A DNA stretch of 64,000 bases from Betaproteobacteria bacterium (GTDB lineage: Bacteria > Pseudomonadota > Gammaproteobacteria > Burkholderiales > Usitatibacteraceae): the NCBI GenBank assembly GCA_016720925.1, contig JADKJR010000006.1, positions 1 through 64,000 on the forward strand, given 5' to 3'. Below the pieces are notes generated by a model, which was not told the origin of the DNA, did no database searches, and saw nothing but the letters and a program-made list of their open reading frames with translations. How positions within the stretch are numbered: the stretch's first letter is position 1; every line of letters starts with the position of its first letter. A program made the translations under genes and the position numbers. This document shows positions 37,633-47,186 of this stretch, piece by piece.

Positions 37633-38158
37633 TCAGGGGCTCCTTAGTGGGCCAGAAATTTCGTCACTGACGATTATGCCAGCCGGGAACATCGTCTCCG
37701 CGGCTGTCGCGAAACGAGCCGCCGTGGAAGGTCCCGGCCGTTGACGCATTGCGGCGCGTTGGGCAACGGATGCCCGATCGTTGCGCTGCAACAATTTAGG
37801 GGCATTTCATCTACTCCGACCTTTCCTGCGGCGGCACAGGTTTGTTGCGAAAATGCCACGAACCAAAGGTTAATCAACTCATATAGATGACCTACTTGAC
37901 TTTGGCAAAATCAATGCATAAAGTGCGCAATTGGTTGTCCGGCCCGATTGACATTCCGGGCATGACGGATCTGCGCGGTGCGCACTGAAGATAGCCAGTG
38001 AACGGTGCGAATGGTCAGCGCGTGGTCGCATCAGGTTCCTGAAAACAGTTTCACCTGTTTCTTTGGAGTGGTCGCAATTGATGGGCAAAATCAGCTGGCG
38101 CACCGCTTGTCCGGTAGTGCGCGTGCTAACTAACAATTACATGGACGAGGAGAAATGC
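37633..38158. other. Divergent regulatory region of the sugar-acid cluster
   Basis: No gene is supported. The predicted operator-promoter cassette of the TonB receptor is at 37879-37924, giving a leader of about 230 bases before the ATG. The leader contains two GTGGTCGCA copies (38022-38030, 38068-38076) and a possible hairpin near 38033-38055. A promoter for the DapA-like gene should lie here too, but no good boxes were found. Confidence 0.5.
37879..37924 (+). promoter_or_regulatory. Predicted GntR operator plus promoter for the TonB receptor
   Basis: The palindrome TCATATAGATGA (37879-37890) is followed after five bases by a -35 TTGACT (37896-37901), a 17-base spacer and TAAAGT (37919-37924). 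The same operator, spacing and -35 occur at 54403-54448 beside the gntR gene. The shape of the operator, a palindrome around TATAG, fits HutC-type GntR sites. Confidence 0.6.
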
Positions 38159-40438
38159 ATGAAACACACCAGAAACGCAAGCAAGTCTGTGGGTGTCCGG
38201 CATCGCCTGCTGCCCGCAGTGTCAACAATTGCCGCACTGGTTGCGGGAATCGCCCATGCGCAGCAAGCGCCAAGTCAGGCACCCCGGCCTGAAGCATCGG
38301 ACACGCTGGAGACAATTAATGTCACGGCAACCAAACGCAGCGAGCCTCTGCAATCCGTGCCGATTGCCATTTCTGTCATTAGCGGCGAGAGCCTTGAGCA
38401 GGCAAACCTCAATACGTTGGGCGCGATCACGTCGCAGGCGCCGACAGTCAATTTTCGCGCCAACGCGTCCAACAAGGACACTTCACTATTCATTCGCGGC
38501 GTGGGTACCATTTCGACTTCGCCGGGTGTGGAGCCTACGGTATCAACAGTCGTCGATGGCGTGGTGTACGCCCGTCCGGGGCAGGCGACACTCGACCTGA
38601 TGGAGGTAGAGAGGATAGAAGTGCTGCGTGGGCCACAGGGCACCCTGTTTGGCAAGAATGCGTCGGCGGGCGTGATCAATATCGTGTCCAAACCGATTTC
38701 GTCGAGCACCGAAAAGTTTGTGGATGTTTCATTTTTTCAGGGCGGCGAGAAACGCCTGCGCACAGGCGCTTCGGGCGAACTCAGCCCCGGACTGCTCGGC
38801 TCGATTGCGGCGCTCATTGGCCAGTACGATGGCAATATCGACAACATTACCCTCGGCGAAAAAGTGGGAGGCTATGATCGCAAAGGCGTACGCGGCAAGC
38901 TTGAGTTCACCGCCAGCAAGGACATAAAAGCAACCGTGATTGCCGATTATTCCAAGGCCGACGATACCGGTTCGCGTGGACCGTTCGTACGCGCGACGGG
39001 TGTCATTCCGGCCGCCCTCCTCCCAATCGTTCCGGGTCTTGAGAATCGCAGTGTCGCGACCGATGTGAAGGAGCGCGTCGATGACACCAATTCGGGGCTT
39101 TCCGCACAGCTCGATTGGGGGCTGGGTGGGGCCACGCTGACTTCCATCACTGCCTGGCGCGAATGGAAAAATATCCAGTTCCAGGATATTGACGGCACAG
39201 GGACGGTGAACAACCAGATCGCATCGCTGGGCGATCGCGGGCAATTAAAATCCGAACAGATTTCGCAGGAGCTGCGAATCGCTTCACCGACCGGCACGTT
39301 TTTCGAGTATGTCGGCGGCCTTTTCTACATGCGCACCAAGACCGATGAGGTGTATCGGCGCGATGTCAAACGCTGCAATGGAACGTTGCCGAATCTGCCA
39401 TCGGGCATCACGCCTTGCGCAGCGCTACTTCTCGACAACGGTGTCGCGACCTATGGCACATTGGGCAAGAGCGGTTCGCTGTTTGGTGAAAGCAAGTTGA
39501 ATTTCAGCCCGACGCTACGCGGCATCCTTGGGCTGCGATATACAAAGGATGACTTGTCCTATTACCATGGCCGCGTCTCCACCGCGGCCGCGCAAATTCC
39601 GGGTGTGCGTGTCACTCGCGCCCAAACCACTGGGGACACCAGCCAGAATGGCGTCTCCGGTCGCATCGGGCCGCAGTTCGACCTGAGCAAGGACGCAACG
39701 ATTTACGCCACCTATTCCAAGGGATACAAGGGGCCGGCCTTCAACGCGTTTTTCAACATGTCGGCAATTGACGATTTTGCGCTGGCACCGGAAAAATCCA
39801 CGGGCTATGAGTTAGGTCTGAAATCGACGTTGCTCAACAATCACTTGCGACTGAATCTGGCCGCGTTCGATACCAAATACTCCGGCTATCAGGCCAATTT
39901 CCCGGACCTCGTCAGTGGGACGGTTGTCACGCGCTTTATCAACGCGGGCGATGTATCGACCAAAGGTTTCGAGGCTGATTTCGAGGCCAAGCTCTCCAGG
40001 CAATTTACGTTGTCCGGTGCGGTCGCCAATACGCGGGCACGGATAGACCGGTTCAATTGCCCGGTTGGCGCGACCTGCCCGAATCTCGATGGCGCACCAT
40101 TGCCGTCCGCGCCTGACTGGAAGACAAACGTCCGTGCAAACTACAAGATGGATGTGGGCAGTGGGCTGAAGCTCGATTTGGGAGCCGACTATAGCTGGCA
40201 AAGCAAAGTGCAATTTGACCTTTCCACGTCGACCAATACGCTTCAGGCCGCGTACGGAATCGTCAATATGTCGGTTGCGTTGTCGAATCCGGCTGGGGGT
40301 TGGCGCGTGGCGCTGCTTGGGAAAAACCTGGGTGACCGTTCTTACGCGGCATTCTTCCTGTCTGGTGCGAATACGCAACGTTCCGTGCCGCGCGATGACC
40401 AGCGTTACTTCGGTATCAACGCGCGCCTCGACTTCTAG
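38159..40438 (+). CDS. TonB-dependent outer-membrane receptor
   Basis: 759 residues. A signal peptide ends near AGIAHAQ. The plug domain includes ETINVTATKRSEPLQSVPIA (a TonB-box-like region), SLFIRGVGTISTSPG and RIEVLRGPQGTLFGKNASAG. The barrel ends DDQRYFGINARLDF with a C-terminal phenylalanine. It resembles receptors for siderophores, cobalamin or oligosaccharides, and its placement with sugar genes suggests a carbohydrate or sulfosugar ligand. The ATG at 38159 has GAGGAGAA at good spacing; the frame is open to 38063 but without a signal peptide there. It is the first gene after the shared operator and is transcribed towards the dehydratase. Confidence 0.9.
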   Translation: MKHTRNASKSVGVRHRLLPAVSTIAALVAGIAHAQQAPSQAPRPEASDTLETINVTATKRSEPLQSVPIAISVISGESLEQANLNTLGAITSQAPTVNFRANASNKDTSLFIRGVGTISTSPGVEPTVSTVVDGVVYARPGQATLDLMEVERIEVLRGPQGTLFGKNASAGVINIVSKPISSSTEKFVDVSFFQGGEKRLRTGASGELSPGLLGSIAALIGQYDGNIDNITLGEKVGGYDRKGVRGKLEFTASKDIKATVIADYSKADDTGSRGPFVRATGVIPAALLPIVPGLENRSVATDVKERVDDTNSGLSAQLDWGLGGATLTSITAWREWKNIQFQDIDGTGTVNNQIASLGDRGQLKSEQISQELRIASPTGTFFEYVGGLFYMRTKTDEVYRRDVKRCNGTLPNLPSGITPCAALLLDNGVATYGTLGKSGSLFGESKLNFSPTLRGILGLRYTKDDLSYYHGRVSTAAAQIPGVRVTRAQTTGDTSQNGVSGRIGPQFDLSKDATIYATYSKGYKGPAFNAFFNMSAIDDFALAPEKSTGYELGLKSTLLNNHLRLNLAAFDTKYSGYQANFPDLVSGTVVTRFINAGDVSTKGFEADFEAKLSRQFTLSGAVANTRARIDRFNCPVGATCPNLDGAPLPSAPDWKTNVRANYKMDVGSGLKLDLGADYSWQSKVQFDLSTSTNTLQAAYGIVNMSVALSNPAGGWRVALLGKNLGDRSYAAFFLSGANTQRSVPRDDQRYFGINARLDF

Positions 40439-40456
40439 TATTTTCTGGAGCTGCAT

Positions 40457-40497
40457 GAGTCTGGCGGGCGCCGCAGGCTTGGACGCTCGTCAGATTC
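40457..40497. repeat. Interspersed palindrome, degenerate copy M
   Basis: The arms GAGTCTGGCGGGCG and CGCTCGTCAGATTC pair imperfectly around CCGCAGGCTTGGA, similar to the inner part of copies F and G. It lies between the TonB receptor and the dehydratase and could also terminate transcription. Confidence 0.4.
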
Positions 40498-40560
40498 CCA
40501 ATCGCGGGCGTGGCGGGGATAGAATTCCCGTTCCCGCCGGTTTTACCCCATAGGCCATCA

Positions 40561-42297
40561 GTGTCCGCAAAACCACCCCGACGTTCGTTGGAGTCGCTAC
40601 GTAGCCAGCGCTGGCTGGCGAAAGACGACATGCGTTCCTTCGCCCACCGTCAACGGTTGCAGCAGCGCGGCTTGCGGCGCGAAGAATTTCTCGGTCGCCC
40701 GGTCATTGCCATCGTCAATACCTGGTCGGATCTGTCGCCTTGCCATGCCCATTTGCGAGAACGTGCGGATGCGGTACGGCGTGGCATCCTGCTGTGCGGC
40801 GGCTTTCCAGTGGAACTCCCCGCATTGTCGCTTGGCGAAGTCATGGTCAAACCAACCACGATGCTGTACCGGAATTTTCTCGCCATGGAAACCGAGGAAC
40901 TGCTGCGGTCGCATCCCGTGGACGGTGCCGTCTTGCTCGGAGGATGCGACAAGACGACGCCCGGCTTGCTGATGGGCGCGATCAGCATGGATATTCCTGT
41001 CATTTTCTGTCCAGCAGGGCCGATGCTGAATGACCGCTATAAAGGACAATCGGTCGGGGCCGGCACACACACCAAGAAATTCTGGGACGAGTACGTTGCC
41101 GGCAACATTGATCAGCCGGAGTGGATCCGGCTTGAAGCCAAGATGACACGCTCGCCCGGTACCTGCAACACCATGGGCACCGCCAGCACCATGACCTCGA
41201 TAGCCGAGGCGATGGGTTTCACGCTGCCGGGAGCCACCAGTATCCCGGCGATGGACGCCAGCCACGAGCGCATGGCCTCGGCGTGCGGCGCCCGCATCGT
41301 CGACATGGTCTGGGAGGATTTGAAGCCTTCGGGATTCTTCAGCCGCGGCTCGCTCGTCAATGGCGTTGCCGCCTACATGGCGCTGGGTGGCTCGACCAAT
41401 GCCGCAATTCATCTGGTGGCGATTGCCGGTCGCGCAGGCCTGACGCTCACATTAGCCGAAATGGACGAGGCGGCGCGGCGCATTCCCGTCATCGCCAACC
41501 TGTTTCCTTCTGGCGACAAGTTGATGGAAGATTTTTTCTACGCAGGCGGCATGCCTGCGTTGTTGCAGGAAATCCGCTCGCATCTAGAGCTTGATACGCT
41601 CACTGTCACCGGAAAAACGCTCGGCGAGAATATCGCCGGTGCGGAATGCGCGGACCCTGACGTCATCCACGGTATCGACCGTCCGGTTGCCGTGGGAGCC
41701 GCGCTGGCGGTGCTGCACGGCAATATTTGTCCCGAGGGCGCGGTAATTAAGCCTTCCGCCGCGAGTACAAAATTCTTCACGCACCGTGGCAAGGCGCTGG
41801 TGTTCGACTCCAACGCGCAGATGATGTCAGACATTCACCGGCCCGAGTTGGACGTGGATGAGAATACCGTGTTGATTCTGAAGCACGGCGGCCCGGTCGG
41901 TGCGCCCGGCATGCCTGAATGGGGAAATTTGCCGATCCCGAAAAAGCTGCTGCAGCAGGGCGTGCGTGACATGCTGCGTATCTCGGACGCGCGCATGAGC
42001 GGCACGCATTTCGGCAGCTGCGTGGTGCATGTGTCTCCCGAGGCGGCGGTCGGCGGACCGCTGGCGCTGGTTCAGACCGGCGATATCGTTGTGCTGGATA
42101 TCGCGGCGCGCACCTTGAACGTGGAAGTCACCGATACGGAACTTGCCCGCCGGCGTGCCGCATGGACAGCCCCTGTGTGCAGCTACGAGCGCGGCTTCAC
42201 CCGTCTATATATTGAACATGCGACACAGGCCCATGAAGGCTGCGATTTCGATTTTCTCATGGGCAATGCAGCAACGCCCGAACCCCCCATTTACTGA
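40561..42297 (+). CDS. IlvD/Edd-family sugar-acid dehydratase
   Basis: 578 residues. The Fe-S ligand cysteines are in GGCDKTTPGLLMGA and GTCNTMGTASTM, with the third in the N-terminal LSPCHAHL. Such enzymes dehydrate sugar acids (arabonate, xylonate, gluconate-type, or 6-deoxy-6-sulfogluconate) to 2-keto-3-deoxy acids. Length and C-terminus (GCDFDFLM) fit the sugar-acid rather than the branched-chain amino-acid branch. The GTG start at 40561 is chosen from family length. It lies 7 bases before the aldolase, its likely next step. The exact substrate is inferred from context only. Confidence 0.85.
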   Translation: MSAKPPRRSLESLRSQRWLAKDDMRSFAHRQRLQQRGLRREEFLGRPVIAIVNTWSDLSPCHAHLRERADAVRRGILLCGGFPVELPALSLGEVMVKPTTMLYRNFLAMETEELLRSHPVDGAVLLGGCDKTTPGLLMGAISMDIPVIFCPAGPMLNDRYKGQSVGAGTHTKKFWDEYVAGNIDQPEWIRLEAKMTRSPGTCNTMGTASTMTSIAEAMGFTLPGATSIPAMDASHERMASACGARIVDMVWEDLKPSGFFSRGSLVNGVAAYMALGGSTNAAIHLVAIAGRAGLTLTLAEMDEAARRIPVIANLFPSGDKLMEDFFYAGGMPALLQEIRSHLELDTLTVTGKTLGENIAGAECADPDVIHGIDRPVAVGAALAVLHGNICPEGAVIKPSAASTKFFTHRGKALVFDSNAQMMSDIHRPELDVDENTVLILKHGGPVGAPGMPEWGNLPIPKKLLQQGVRDMLRISDARMSGTHFGSCVVHVSPEAAVGGPLALVQTGDIVVLDIAARTLNVEVTDTELARRRAAWTAPVCSYERGFTRLYIEHATQAHEGCDFDFLMGNAATPEPPIY

Positions 42298-42304
42298 GGC
42301 CATC

Positions 42305-43117
42305 ATGGATCCGTTTAACAACCCATTCCGCGCGCTGCTCGCGCAGCCCAGTATCCCGCTTGGTACCTGGCTAATGTCCGGTACCGCCTCCACCGCTGAA
42401 GCGATGGGTTGCATTGGTTTTGATTGGCTGGTCGTCGACATGGAGCATGTGCCGATCGACTACAAGGATACTTATCACATCCTGCAGGCGATTGCCGGTA
42501 CTCGGGCCACACCAGTGATTCGCCTCGCCTGGAACGACATCGTGCTCGTCAAGCGCGCGCTGGACATAGGTGCGCAGACCTTGATGTTTCCGTTCGTGCA
42601 GAACGCCGATGACGCACGGCGCGCGGTGGCGTCGACGCGCTATCCGCAACCCGGCGACCAGACGCCCGGTACGCGCGGGTTCGCGGCCATGCATCGTGCC
42701 AGCCGTTACGCGACGGCAGCCGACTACGGCAAGCACGCCAATGAAGGCATCTTCCGCATGATTCAGCTGGAAACGCCAGACGCCATCGAGCAGTTGGAGC
42801 AAATCGCGGCGGTCGAGGGTGTCGATGCGCTGTTCATGGGGCCGGGGGACCTGTCTTCCGCCATGGGCCAAATCGGCAACATCGCCCATCCCGAGGTGCA
42901 GGCCGCCCTGAAAGACGCGGCGGTGCGTGCAAAGAAAATCGGCAAGCCCATCGGCATTGTCGGGCCGACACCGGAAATGGTTCAGCAGTTCATCGAGTAT
43001 GGCTACAGTTATGTTGCGGTGGCCTCCGACATGGGCATGATGATGCGGCAGGCCAACGCGTTCTTCGCGGCGATGAAGCCGGCGTTGGCGAAATCGATCA
43101 ACACCGGCGTTTATTGA
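42305..43117 (+). CDS. HpcH/HpaI-family 2-keto-3-deoxy acid aldolase
   Basis: 270 residues of the class II pyruvate-dependent aldolase family: PLGTWLMSGTASTAEAMG, GFDWLVVDMEHVPIDY, TLMFPFVQNADDARR, IQLETPDAIEQL with the metal-binding glutamate, and MGPGDLS. It would cleave a 2-keto-3-deoxy sugar acid into pyruvate and an aldehyde. In the sulfo-ED pathway this family performs the KDSG aldolase step; in pentose and rhamnose pathways related proteins act similarly. The ATG at 42305 follows the dehydratase stop closely. Confidence 0.87.
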   Translation: MDPFNNPFRALLAQPSIPLGTWLMSGTASTAEAMGCIGFDWLVVDMEHVPIDYKDTYHILQAIAGTRATPVIRLAWNDIVLVKRALDIGAQTLMFPFVQNADDARRAVASTRYPQPGDQTPGTRGFAAMHRASRYATAADYGKHANEGIFRMIQLETPDAIEQLEQIAAVEGVDALFMGPGDLSSAMGQIGNIAHPEVQAALKDAAVRAKKIGKPIGIVGPTPEMVQQFIEYGYSYVAVASDMGMMMRQANAFFAAMKPALAKSINTGVY

Positions 43118-43133
43118 AGCCGAAGGCGCGCAT

Positions 43134-44237
43134 ATGTCCGGCGTCAAATTCGAGCAAGTCACCAAGGTTTACGACAACGGCGTCAAGGTCGTGCAGGGCA
43201 TCGACCTGGAAATTCACCGCGGTGAGTTTGTGGTCTTTGTCGGTCCGTCGGGTTGTGGCAAATCCACGCTGATGCGTATGGTCGCCGGGCTTGAGGCCAT
43301 CAGCAGCGGCGCCATTTCGATTGAAGATCGCGTGGTGAATGATTTACCGCCGCGTGAACGCGACATCGCCATGGTGTTCCAGGATTACGCGCTGTATCCG
43401 CACAAGAACGTGTTCGACAATCTCGCCTTTGGCCTGAAACTGCGCAAGTTCCCCGCGGCCGACATCGACAGACGGGTGAAAGAGGCGGCGGCGATTCTGA
43501 AAATCGATCATTTGCTCGATCGCAAGCCCCGTGCGCTCTCCGGCGGGCAACGGCAACGCGTGGCGATGGGCCGTGCGATCGTGCGCCAGCCAAAGCTGTT
43601 TCTATTCGATGAACCGCTATCAAATCTGGATGCACTGTTGCGCTCGGAAATGCGGACCGAAATCAAGAAGCTGCACCAGCGCATCGGCGCGACCACCATT
43701 TATGTCACCCACGATCAGGTGGAGGCGATGACGCTCGCCCAGCGCATCGTGGTGCTGTCGGGCGGCAACATCATGCAGGTTGGCACCCCTGATGAAATTT
43801 ATAACCAGCCGGTATCGAAGTTCGTGGCGGGCTTCACCGGTTCACCACCGATGAATTTCCTGACCGCTACCGTTGCGATCGATGAAGGCAAGGCTTGTGT
43901 CGCACTGGGGAACAGCGCGCAACGACTTGCGCTGCCGGTGCACGAGGATTACTACCGCACGCTCGCCGGACGCGCGGTCACCTTTGGCATTCGCCCGGAA
44001 GATATCGGCATCGAGCGGACGGGAAGCAACGATGTGCGACTGGATGCGAGGGTGGTAGTGATCGAGCCGCTTGGTGCGGAAACCCTGGTGACGCTGGCCT
44101 GCGAGGGCGGCGAATTAATTGGTCGCCTGCCTCCCAACCTGCCGTTTGCGCCCGACGAGCAGACCGGGGTGTGGGTCAACATGGACAAGTTTCATTTGTT
44201 CGATGCGGCGAGCGGCAGTGTGCTGCGGCCCTTCTAG
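43134..44237 (+). CDS. Sugar ABC transporter ATP-binding protein (MalK/UgpC type)
   Basis: 367 residues. The ABC domain has Walker A GPSGCGKST, Q-loop VFQDYALYPHKNV, signature LSGGQRQRVAMGRAI, Walker B LFLFDEP and the H-loop VTHDQVEAM. The C-terminal OB-fold domain (GIRPEDIGIE) is the MalK-type regulatory part. Such ATPases may serve several sugar importers. It is the first transporter gene of four consecutive ABC genes. Confidence 0.94.
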   Translation: MSGVKFEQVTKVYDNGVKVVQGIDLEIHRGEFVVFVGPSGCGKSTLMRMVAGLEAISSGAISIEDRVVNDLPPRERDIAMVFQDYALYPHKNVFDNLAFGLKLRKFPAADIDRRVKEAAAILKIDHLLDRKPRALSGGQRQRVAMGRAIVRQPKLFLFDEPLSNLDALLRSEMRTEIKKLHQRIGATTIYVTHDQVEAMTLAQRIVVLSGGNIMQVGTPDEIYNQPVSKFVAGFTGSPPMNFLTATVAIDEGKACVALGNSAQRLALPVHEDYYRTLAGRAVTFGIRPEDIGIERTGSNDVRLDARVVVIEPLGAETLVTLACEGGELIGRLPPNLPFAPDEQTGVWVNMDKFHLFDAASGSVLRPF

Positions 44238-44254
44238 CATCAGGCGATATCGAT

Positions 44255-45511
44255 ATGCGACGACTGGCATTCATTGCGCTGACGATAGCAGGATTCCTGA
44301 ATCCTGCGCACGCACAGACACCACCGGTGCATCTCAAAGCCTACATCGGCGGCCAGCAGCGCCCGGACATCATGCGCGCACTGTTTGCGCAATACATGGC
44401 GGCCCACCCGGGCGTACAAATATCCCTGGAACCGGGGGGTGCCACCTCCGAGCTCAGCCAGAAATACCTGAACATGGTGCTGACCGCTAAAGATTCCACG
44501 CTCGATATTTTTCTCATCGACATCATCCGGCCGGCACAATTCGCCGCCGCCGGTTGGGCGGAACCGCTCGACCCCTATTTCGGCAACGAGCGCGAGGCCG
44601 TTCTGTCGCGCTACCTTCCCGCGTACCGCGAAGCCAATACGGTCAACAACCAGACGATTGCGCTGCCGGGCCTGGCCGATTCGCTGTTTCTTTACTACCG
44701 CAAGGACTTGCTGGCCAAATACAACGAACCACCGCCTGAAACGTGGCCGGAGTTGGCACGCGTGGCGAAGAAGATCCAGCGGGGAGAGGGCGATTCCAAC
44801 TTGCAGGGCTTGAGTTTTCAGGGCAAGGCGATCGAAGGCGCGGTGTGCACTTTCCTGCTGCCCTACTGGAGCCTGGGTGGCGAAATCATTCGCGACGGCA
44901 AGACTGGATTTGAGCGCAGCAAGGCCGAAGCCGGACTGAACATGTGGCGCAACATGGTGAACGACGGCGTGGCCAAAAGGAACAGCGCAGAAGTCGGTAC
45001 TGATGACACGCGCAAGGAATTCCAGGCGGGCAGGGTGATCTTCGGCGTGATCTGGGGGTATGCCTGGAATCACTTCCAGGGCGGTGCCGACAGCCGGGTC
45101 AAGGGCAAGGTCGGCGTGGTCAAGCTTCCCGCGATGCCGGGTGGCAAGGCGGTGTCGTGCATGGGCGGTTGGAACTGGTCGGTGTCGGCCTATTCGAAGA
45201 ACAAGGCGGCGGCGGTGGCGCTGATACGCTGGATGTCGAGTCCGGAAGCGTCCAAGCAACTCGCGTTGAAGGGTTCATTCCATCCGGTGTTCCCCTCGGT
45301 CTACAGGGATCCGGAGGTGCTGGCAGCCGTGCCGTGGTTTGCCGATGCCCTGCCGGTAGTGGAGACCGCGCGGCCGCGACCGGTCACCCCTGTATATCGC
45401 GCTATCTCGGATGCGCTGCGCATCAACACCAATACGGTGATTGCCGGCGTCAAGACCCCGCAGCAGGCGCTCGACGAGATCGAGCAGCGCGTGGCGAGAG
45501 CCCTGAGATAG
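44255..45511 (+). CDS. Sugar ABC transporter substrate-binding protein
   Basis: 418 residues with a signal peptide (FIALTIAGFLNPAHAQ) and a MalE/UgpB-type fold: ISLEPGGATSELSQKYLNMV, STLDIFLIDIIRPAQFAAAG, LFLYYRKDLLAKYN and GGWNWSVSAYSKNK. It binds the sugar in the periplasm. The ATG at 44255 is 17 bases after the ATPase stop. The ligand is unknown, and the gene context suggests the sugar handled by the dehydratase route. Confidence 0.92.
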   Translation: MRRLAFIALTIAGFLNPAHAQTPPVHLKAYIGGQQRPDIMRALFAQYMAAHPGVQISLEPGGATSELSQKYLNMVLTAKDSTLDIFLIDIIRPAQFAAAGWAEPLDPYFGNEREAVLSRYLPAYREANTVNNQTIALPGLADSLFLYYRKDLLAKYNEPPPETWPELARVAKKIQRGEGDSNLQGLSFQGKAIEGAVCTFLLPYWSLGGEIIRDGKTGFERSKAEAGLNMWRNMVNDGVAKRNSAEVGTDDTRKEFQAGRVIFGVIWGYAWNHFQGGADSRVKGKVGVVKLPAMPGGKAVSCMGGWNWSVSAYSKNKAAAVALIRWMSSPEASKQLALKGSFHPVFPSVYRDPEVLAAVPWFADALPVVETARPRPVTPVYRAISDALRINTNTVIAGVKTPQQALDEIEQRVARALR

Positions 45512-45524
45512 GGGCAGACCAGGC

Positions 45525-46427
45525 ATGCACCAACGTCCCCAGCGCTCCTTGCGCGACCGAATACTGGACCCCAGCGAAACCGCGCTCGCGTGGGCGCTGC
45601 TCACGCCCGCCCTGCTGTTCATCGCCGTGATCGTCGCCTATCCGGTCAGCACGCTGATCATCAACAGTTTTTTCGATGTGCGCCTCGCGCGCGGATTGCC
45701 GGTGACCTTCATCGGCTTCGACAACTATGCGGCCGCGCTCGCCGACAGCATGTTCTGGCGCGCAGTCAGGAATACGCTGATCATCACGTTCATCACCGTG
45801 CCCGGCGCGCTGGTGGTGGGACTGGGTCTCGCCATGCTGGCCAACATGCCATTCCGTTTCCGCAGTCCGATCCGCCTCGCGCTGCTGCTGCCGTGGGCGC
45901 TGCCGCTGGCCTTCGTCGGCCTGATCTTCGCGTGGTTCTTCCACAGCGAATACGGCATCATCAACGACCTCATCCGCCGCTTCGGCGGCGAACCGCAGAT
46001 CTGGTTCAATTCGCCGGGGCTCACCATGATGGCGATCTGCATGGCCACCATCTGGAAGACCTCGTCGTTCATGGCGCTCATCCTGCTGGCCGGATTGCAG
46101 ACCATTCCGGCTTCGTTGTACGAGGCCGCCGAAGTCGATGGCGCATCGAAATGGACGCAGTTCCGGGAAATCACTCTGCCGTTGCTGGTGCCGTCGATGC
46201 TGGTGGCGCTGATCTTCCGCACCCTGACCGCGATCCAGTCTTTCGATATCCCATTCAGCATGCCAGGGCCGGGCGAGGAATCGCAGACGCTGGCGATGTA
46301 CATCCAGCTCAATACCGTCGATTACCTCGATCTCGGCTACGGCTCCACGCTGGCGGTGTTCATGTTCATGCTGTCGATGGCGACGACCTGGGTGTATTTG
46401 CGTTATGTGCGGGGAGACAAAGATTGA
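45525..46427 (+). CDS. Sugar ABC transporter permease (MalF/UgpA type)
   Basis: 300 residues with six predicted membrane helices and an EAA loop (YEAAEVDGASKWTQFREITLP) that contacts the ATPase. It starts 13 bases after the binding protein. The stop overlaps the start of the second permease (TTGA), indicating coupled translation. Confidence 0.93.
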   Translation: MHQRPQRSLRDRILDPSETALAWALLTPALLFIAVIVAYPVSTLIINSFFDVRLARGLPVTFIGFDNYAAALADSMFWRAVRNTLIITFITVPGALVVGLGLAMLANMPFRFRSPIRLALLLPWALPLAFVGLIFAWFFHSEYGIINDLIRRFGGEPQIWFNSPGLTMMAICMATIWKTSSFMALILLAGLQTIPASLYEAAEVDGASKWTQFREITLPLLVPSMLVALIFRTLTAIQSFDIPFSMPGPGEESQTLAMYIQLNTVDYLDLGYGSTLAVFMFMLSMATTWVYLRYVRGDKD

Positions 46428-47137
46428 GCGCGGGATTGAACAATTTCTTCACGGCCAAACGCCTGCGCTGGTTTGCCGCTGCCATCGTTCTCCTCAACGG
46501 CTTCTTCCCGGCGGTGTGGATCTTCTTCACGTCGCTCAAGGGCGAAATCGAGCTGACAGCCAAGCCGATCACCTATTGGCCGCAGAACCCGGTGCTAACC
46601 AATTACATCGCCGCGTTCCGCGATCAGCCGCTGCCGGGCTACCTGCTCAACAGCGCGATCGTTGCCATCCTGTCGATGCTGCTGTCGCTGTTCATCAGCG
46701 CGCTGGCGGCTTACGCCATCGCGCGCCTGAACCTGAAGCGCCGCAACCTGATCCTCACCGGCATCATCGCGGTATCGATGTTCCCGCTGGTGACGCTGAT
46801 GGTGCCGTTGTTCGAGATCATGCGCGGGCTGAACCTGCTCAACAGTTATGTCGCGCTGGTGTTGCCCTATACCGTATTGAACTTGCCGATCTGCACGCTG
46901 GTGCTGGTGAGTTTCTTTCAGGACATTCCGCGCGATATCGAGAATGCGGCCATGATAGATGGCTGTACGCGCATGGGCGCGCTATGGCATGTTGTCATGC
47001 CGCTGGCGGCGCCGGGGGTGTTTACAGCGGGCATCCTTGCTTTCGTAAATTCGTGGGATGAGTTCCTGCTATCGATGTCGATGAACGCGGCGGAAAACTC
47101 TAGTATTGGCGCGGCGTTTGAGCCAACAACACGCTAG
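46424..47137 (+). CDS. Sugar ABC transporter permease (MalG/UgpE type), C-terminally truncated
   Basis: 237 residues from a TTG that overlaps the previous stop. It has the MalG pattern up to the EAA loop (ENAAMIDGCTRMGALWHVVM) and the next helix (GVFTAGILAFVNSWDEFLLS). After SMNAAEN the sequence becomes that of palindrome copy I and stops at 47137. Family members run about 45 to 60 residues further and include a last membrane helix. That helix is absent, and no remainder is seen before the next gene. The transporter may be impaired, or the partner may tolerate the loss. The rest of the operon looks intact. Confidence 0.85.
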   Translation: MSAGLNNFFTAKRLRWFAAAIVLLNGFFPAVWIFFTSLKGEIELTAKPITYWPQNPVLTNYIAAFRDQPLPGYLLNSAIVAILSMLLSLFISALAAYAIARLNLKRRNLILTGIIAVSMFPLVTLMVPLFEIMRGLNLLNSYVALVLPYTVLNLPICTLVLVSFFQDIPRDIENAAMIDGCTRMGALWHVVMPLAAPGVFTAGILAFVNSWDEFLLSMSMNAAENSSIGAAFEPTTR

Positions 47138-47158
47138 AAGCCTCGCCAGTGCTTGACT
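47096..47158. repeat. Interspersed palindrome, copy I, within the permease end
   Basis: Arms ACTCTAGTATTGGCG and CGCCAGTGCTTGAC. The left arm encodes the last residues of the truncated permease, and its stop codon lies inside the element. Confidence 0.7.
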
Positions 47159-47186
47159 TTTAACGTTTTACGCGGGGAGCGGCAAC

